Positions 62,730 through 64,000 of a stretch of 64,000 nt of DNA are shown piece after piece. Each line of letters begins with the position of its first letter. Position 1 is the first letter of the stretch. The DNA lies in contig NZ_MSCH01000003.1 in assembly GCF_002954545.1 (NCBI RefSeq), positions 558,001-622,000 on the forward strand, given 5' to 3'. The DNA is from Psychrosphaera saromensis (lineage in GTDB: Bacteria; Pseudomonadota; Gammaproteobacteria; Enterobacterales; Alteromonadaceae). The notes beneath the pieces were generated by a model. That model ran no database searches. It was not told the DNA's origin and worked only from the letters and a program-made list of their open reading frames with translations. The position numbers and the translations under genes are program-made.

Positions 62730-62776
62730 GCTGTAAGCTATAAGCTATAAGCTATAAGCTATAAGCTATAAGCTTT
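62728..62776 (+). repeat. Heptamer tandem repeat after gene 3
   Basis: AAGCTGT, then five AAGCTAT copies (62735-62769), then AAGCTTT. Starts at the stop codon of gene 3. Confidence 0.9.
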
Positions 62777-62805
62777 TTATTACAAAATATTTATTACAAA
62801 AGCAT

Positions 62806-62868
62806 AAGGCCGCTGTTTACATTAATTCAAGATAAAGTACTTGGATTGATGTAAACAGCGGCCTTTTT
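62806..62868 (+). terminator. Repeated long hairpin terminator after gene 3
   Basis: 17-bp stem (62806-62822 with 62849-62865), same sequence as after gene 2, T run. Confidence 0.88.
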
Positions 62869-62953
62869 TGTCTTGTTGCTTTGTTCTTTGCCAAGTGCTA
62901 TTTGTTAAGTGCAGCTGTAATAACGTGAAATATTAATATTTTTAGCTTATCTC

Positions 62954-62959
62954 TATAAT
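62954..62959 (+). promoter_or_regulatory. Candidate -10 box for tandem lipoprotein gene 4
   Basis: TATAAT, about 35 bp before the ATG, same context as for gene 3. Confidence 0.5.
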
Positions 62960-62993
62960 CATTCCGAAAAAATACAATAATAATGGATAACCA

Positions 62994-64000
62994 ATGACTT
63001 CTTATAAGCTGTATAGCACTTTACTCTTATCGCTTAGCTTAACTCTCACCGGTTGTGCAAAAAGTGGTGATGACGAAACGGTCACAGAAACTGATGGTGG
63101 CACTACTACAGAAGTTACTACGCCTGAAGCAACACTTTCAGTTGCTAACCCTATTACTGACATAGAGTTAATTTTTGGTACACCGTTAAATTTCACTGTC
63201 GCAGACAATACATGTGTTGACAGCAGTGGTGCCGATATCACTTATTCAATGAGCTTTAGTAATAACGTTGGCTTTACATTAACTAACTTTACACAGTTAA
63301 CAGGTGAGGCGACTGAATTAGGAGTGGTAAATGTAACTGCTACTTGTAAAACTGATGCAGAAGAAGTTACTGATGAATTTACAATTACGGTTGTAGACCA
63401 AAAAGTGGATCCTACGGTTAACATTGAAGCGCTTACTTCTACCACGTTTAAATCTGGTGTTTCAGTCGCATTAAAAGCCATTGCTCAAGATGAAAATGTA
63501 TGGGGTTCAATTGTTTCTTATGAATGGAAACAAACATCTGGAATTGCCGTTACGTTAAGTGGTACAAACACAGATGAAGTCACATTTACAGCACCAGACA
63601 CTGACGACAAAGTAAAGTTAGTTTTTGCAGTTACCGTAACTGACAATGATGGCGCAACCGATACAGATACAGTAGAAATCTTTGCAAGACACCCTCTTTC
63701 ACCAGATGTATCAATATCATTCCCATTAACTGTAGGTGTATATGATAAAGAAAAAGTTGATATATTTGGTAATGTTCAGGAATCAACTGGCGACAGTCTA
63801 GATACCTTTGTTGTAACTGTTGATGACGTGGAACATACACCAACGATTACTGGTAACACATGGCGCGTTGCAGATGTAACACTTACTGACACAACGGATA
63901 TTAACGTACTAGCAACAAGCACTAACGGACTTACGAATTTTGATGAAGTTAATTTAGTTAACAATGATGTATATGCCACTACCATTAACAATGACATTGT
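62994..64000 (+). CDS. Tandem array lipoprotein, copy 4 (partial, runs off window)
   Basis: 335 codons visible. Lipobox LTLTGC near 16-21, spacer, Ig-like part (ANPITDIELIFGTPLNFTVADN), then the PKD-like insert (WKQTSGIAVTLSGT; VTDNDGATDTDTV) as in copy 3, then the start of the propeller region. The C-terminus lies outside. Copies 3 and 4 share their upstream region and the insert; copy 4 shares the Ig-like start with copies 1 and 2. Confidence 0.85.
   Translation, partial: MTSYKLYSTLLLSLSLTLTGCAKSGDDETVTETDGGTTTEVTTPEATLSVANPITDIELIFGTPLNFTVADNTCVDSSGADITYSMSFSNNVGFTLTNFTQLTGEATELGVVNVTATCKTDAEEVTDEFTITVVDQKVDPTVNIEALTSTTFKSGVSVALKAIAQDENVWGSIVSYEWKQTSGIAVTLSGTNTDEVTFTAPDTDDKVKLVFAVTVTDNDGATDTDTVEIFARHPLSPDVSISFPLTVGVYDKEKVDIFGNVQESTGDSLDTFVVTVDDVEHTPTITGNTWRVADVTLTDTTDINVLATSTNGLTNFDEVNLVNNDVYATTINNDI

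Overview
The window looks like chromosomal DNA of a marine gammaproteobacterium of the Alteromonadales type. The base composition is AT-rich. The gene neighbours (GlrK/QseG, MipA-DUF3019-two-component operon, KefF/KefC, CcdAB, C-terminal-Phe outer membrane proteins) are typical of Colwellia/Alteromonas-like bacteria. This placement is an inference from gene content; no rRNA or other marker gene is present.

Layout. 1-2.0 kb: the end of a glrK(qseE)-qseG operon on the minus strand. 2.0-3.1 kb: a divergent pair of EF-hand genes behind a sigma-54 promoter with TGTC-N10-GACA sites. 3.1-4.3 kb: small hypothetical genes. 4.6-12.4 kb: nitrate assimilation block I, nasT-nasS (sensor/antiterminator), then nasA (assimilatory nitrate reductase), cobA (SUMT for siroheme), a TrpD2/YbiB-like gene and an orphan solute-binding protein. 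12.4-15.5 kb: minus-strand housekeeping and hypothetical genes. 15.9-19.3 kb: block II, narK plus a PP2C/Ser-Thr kinase fusion. 19.6-23.1 kb: kefF-kefC-ACT protein and dps. 23.2-27.9 kb: BI-1 protein, START protein and a large peptidase/propeller/barrel protein. 28.0-32.7 kb: block III, nrtA-nrtB-nrtD plus a porin. 33.1-36.8 kb: two spondin-domain proteins with a two-component system. 37.1-39.0 kb: an AAA ATPase/TOPRIM pair that resembles a defence cassette. 39.1-43.1 kb: MipA-DUF3019-two-component operon. 43.3-44.2 kb: toxin-antitoxin genes. 44.6-49.1 kb: block IV, nirB-nirD and a divergent siroheme synthase. 49.2-56.5 kb: a further TA pair, small genes and an RND efflux operon. 56.8-64.0 kb: four tandem paralogous lipoprotein genes, the last cut by the window edge.

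How the genes work together. Nitrate would cross the outer membrane by the porin and the inner membrane by NarK or NrtABD. NasA reduces it to nitrite and NirBD reduces nitrite to ammonium. CobA and the CysG-like protein supply siroheme. The four nitrate transcription units (nasA, narK, nrtA, nirB) each carry an untranslated leader with two hairpins of the ANTAR-target type (hexaloops with A1 and G4, clearest in the second hairpin). In three of the four the second hairpin overlaps the 5' arm of an intrinsic terminator. The same four units each have a sigma-54-like promoter (GG-N10-GC), and three have NtrC-like GCAC-N7-GTGC sites upstream. This supports control by NtrC/sigma-54 (nitrogen limitation) together with NasS/NasT antitermination (nitrate), both read directly from the sequence but not tested.

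The less understood parts are the sigma-54/GlrR-like control of the EF-hand pair, the AAA-TOPRIM pair, the spondin/two-component operon, and the tandem lipoprotein array with heptamer repeats, long repeated terminator hairpins and mosaic copies.
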